Source: Vulcanimicrobiota bacterium
Lineage (GTDB): Bacteria > Vulcanimicrobiota > Vulcanimicrobiia > Vulcanimicrobiales > Vulcanimicrobiaceae
Direction: 5' to 3'
Length of the DNA: 6,291 nt
Assembly: GCA_030038335.1 (NCBI GenBank)
Contig: JASHPC010000041.1
Span: forward strand, 1-6,291
Of the stretch, positions 6,098 through 6,291 are shown piece by piece. Position numbers and translations under genes: made by a program. How positions within the stretch are numbered: position 1 is the first letter of the stretch; every line of letters starts with the position of its first letter. The notes beneath the pieces are model-generated. The model was not told the origin of the DNA and ran no database searches. It was given only the letters and a program-made list of their open reading frames with translations.

Positions 6098-6151
6098 TTT
6101 AATCCCCATCCGGCTCTATGACCGCAAGCGCGAGCCGCCTGCCGGCGTCCC

Positions 6152-6291
6152 TTACGGTGAAAGGGATGTCTCGTCGAGCTCCTTGCGCTGCGGATCCGTA
6201 ATGACCATCGTGAGATCGAGGAGAATGATGAGCCGCTCGCCGACTTTCCCAACGCCCTGCAGAAAGTCAGCACCGACACCGGCGATCATCT
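6152..6291 (-). CDS. CheW-like chemotaxis coupling protein, C-terminal fragment
   Basis: Partial gene entering from the right edge: 45 codons and a TAA stop (6154-6152), with its start outside the window. The peptide reads MIAGVGADFLQGVGKVGERL, then IILLDLTMVITDPQRKELDE. The FLQGVGKVGERLIILLDL run is the characteristic end of CheW domains (G-V-G-K-x-x-x-R-L-I-I-L-L-D-L), where the last beta strands of the SH3-like fold lie. CheW links chemoreceptors to the CheA kinase at the inner membrane. A CheA or CheV C-terminus carrying the same domain is possible but less likely given the short tail after the domain. It is followed by a 123-nt gap with its own promoter and is probably not functionally tied to the downstream operon. 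Confidence 0.8.
   Translation of the reverse strand, partial: MIAGVGADFLQGVGKVGERLIILLDLTMVITDPQRKELDETSLSP

Larger units (their letters stand above)
6029..6151. other. Intergenic region between the cheW-like gene and the blaI-like operon
   Basis: The longest gap in the window (123 nt). It contains the BlaI-gene ribosome binding site, the candidate promoter and the palindromic operator. The half nearer the cheW-like gene can form a 7-bp hairpin (6124-6142) but has no T-tract after it, so I do not call a terminator. No small open frame or RNA gene is evident. Confidence 0.6.

Noticed and set aside
6124..6142. Hairpin after the cheW-like gene as a terminator
   Set aside because: The minus-strand RNA can form a 7-bp stem (one G-U pair) with a 5-nt loop, but what follows is G- and A-rich without a U-tract, so a Rho-independent terminator is not supported.
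6061..6279. Minus-strand 72-codon frame over the cheW end and the promoter
   Set aside because: It overlaps the CheW-like frame, is Ser/Arg-rich, and runs through the operator and promoter. The CheW motif is in a different frame and is far more convincing.

Overview
The window is GC-rich, gene-dense bacterial DNA in which every supported gene lies on the minus strand, so the biology reads from high to low coordinates. The organism has an outer membrane (there is a DUF5916-type beta-barrel protein) and chemotaxis genes (a CheW tail at the right edge). The gene mix and style would fit an under-studied diderm phylum such as Eremiobacterota/WPS-2 or an acidobacterium. That placement is a guess from gene style, not a database result.

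Layout in transcription order: (1) the last 45 codons of a CheW-like chemotaxis coupling protein (6291-6152); (2) a 123-nt intergenic gap with a perfect 16-bp palindrome touching a consensus TTGACA -35 box; (3) a BlaI/MecI-family winged-helix repressor (6028-5651); (4) a BlaR1-like M56 membrane metalloprotease (5651-3972) sharing one base with the repressor stop codon; (5) a 717-aa exported protein with a CBM9-like N-domain and a DUF5916 outer-membrane barrel (3954-1801); (6) a 289-aa exported protein I do not recognise (1774-905); (7) a glucose-1-dehydrogenase-like short-chain dehydrogenase (870-103); (8) the first 31 codons of a DHA2-type (EmrB/QacA-like) 14-TM MFS transporter (95-1, running off the window). 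Spacings from (3) to (8) are 1 nt overlap, 17, 26, 34 and 7 nt, which looks like one operon.

The most notable feature is the M56 protein. In BlaR1/MecR1 the exported C-terminus is a penicillin-binding sensor. Here it is replaced by nine perfect-register 7-residue repeats (His-rich, then Asn-rich) followed by twenty consecutive pentapeptide repeats. No beta-lactamase or penicillin-binding domain is visible. The simplest model is a BlaI/BlaR-like switch with a new extracytoplasmic sensor: it detects an unknown envelope signal, cleaves or relieves the repressor, and induces an outer-membrane protein, a secreted protein, an oxidoreductase and an efflux pump. That model is inference; the domain order, the spacing and the palindrome are visible in the sequence.
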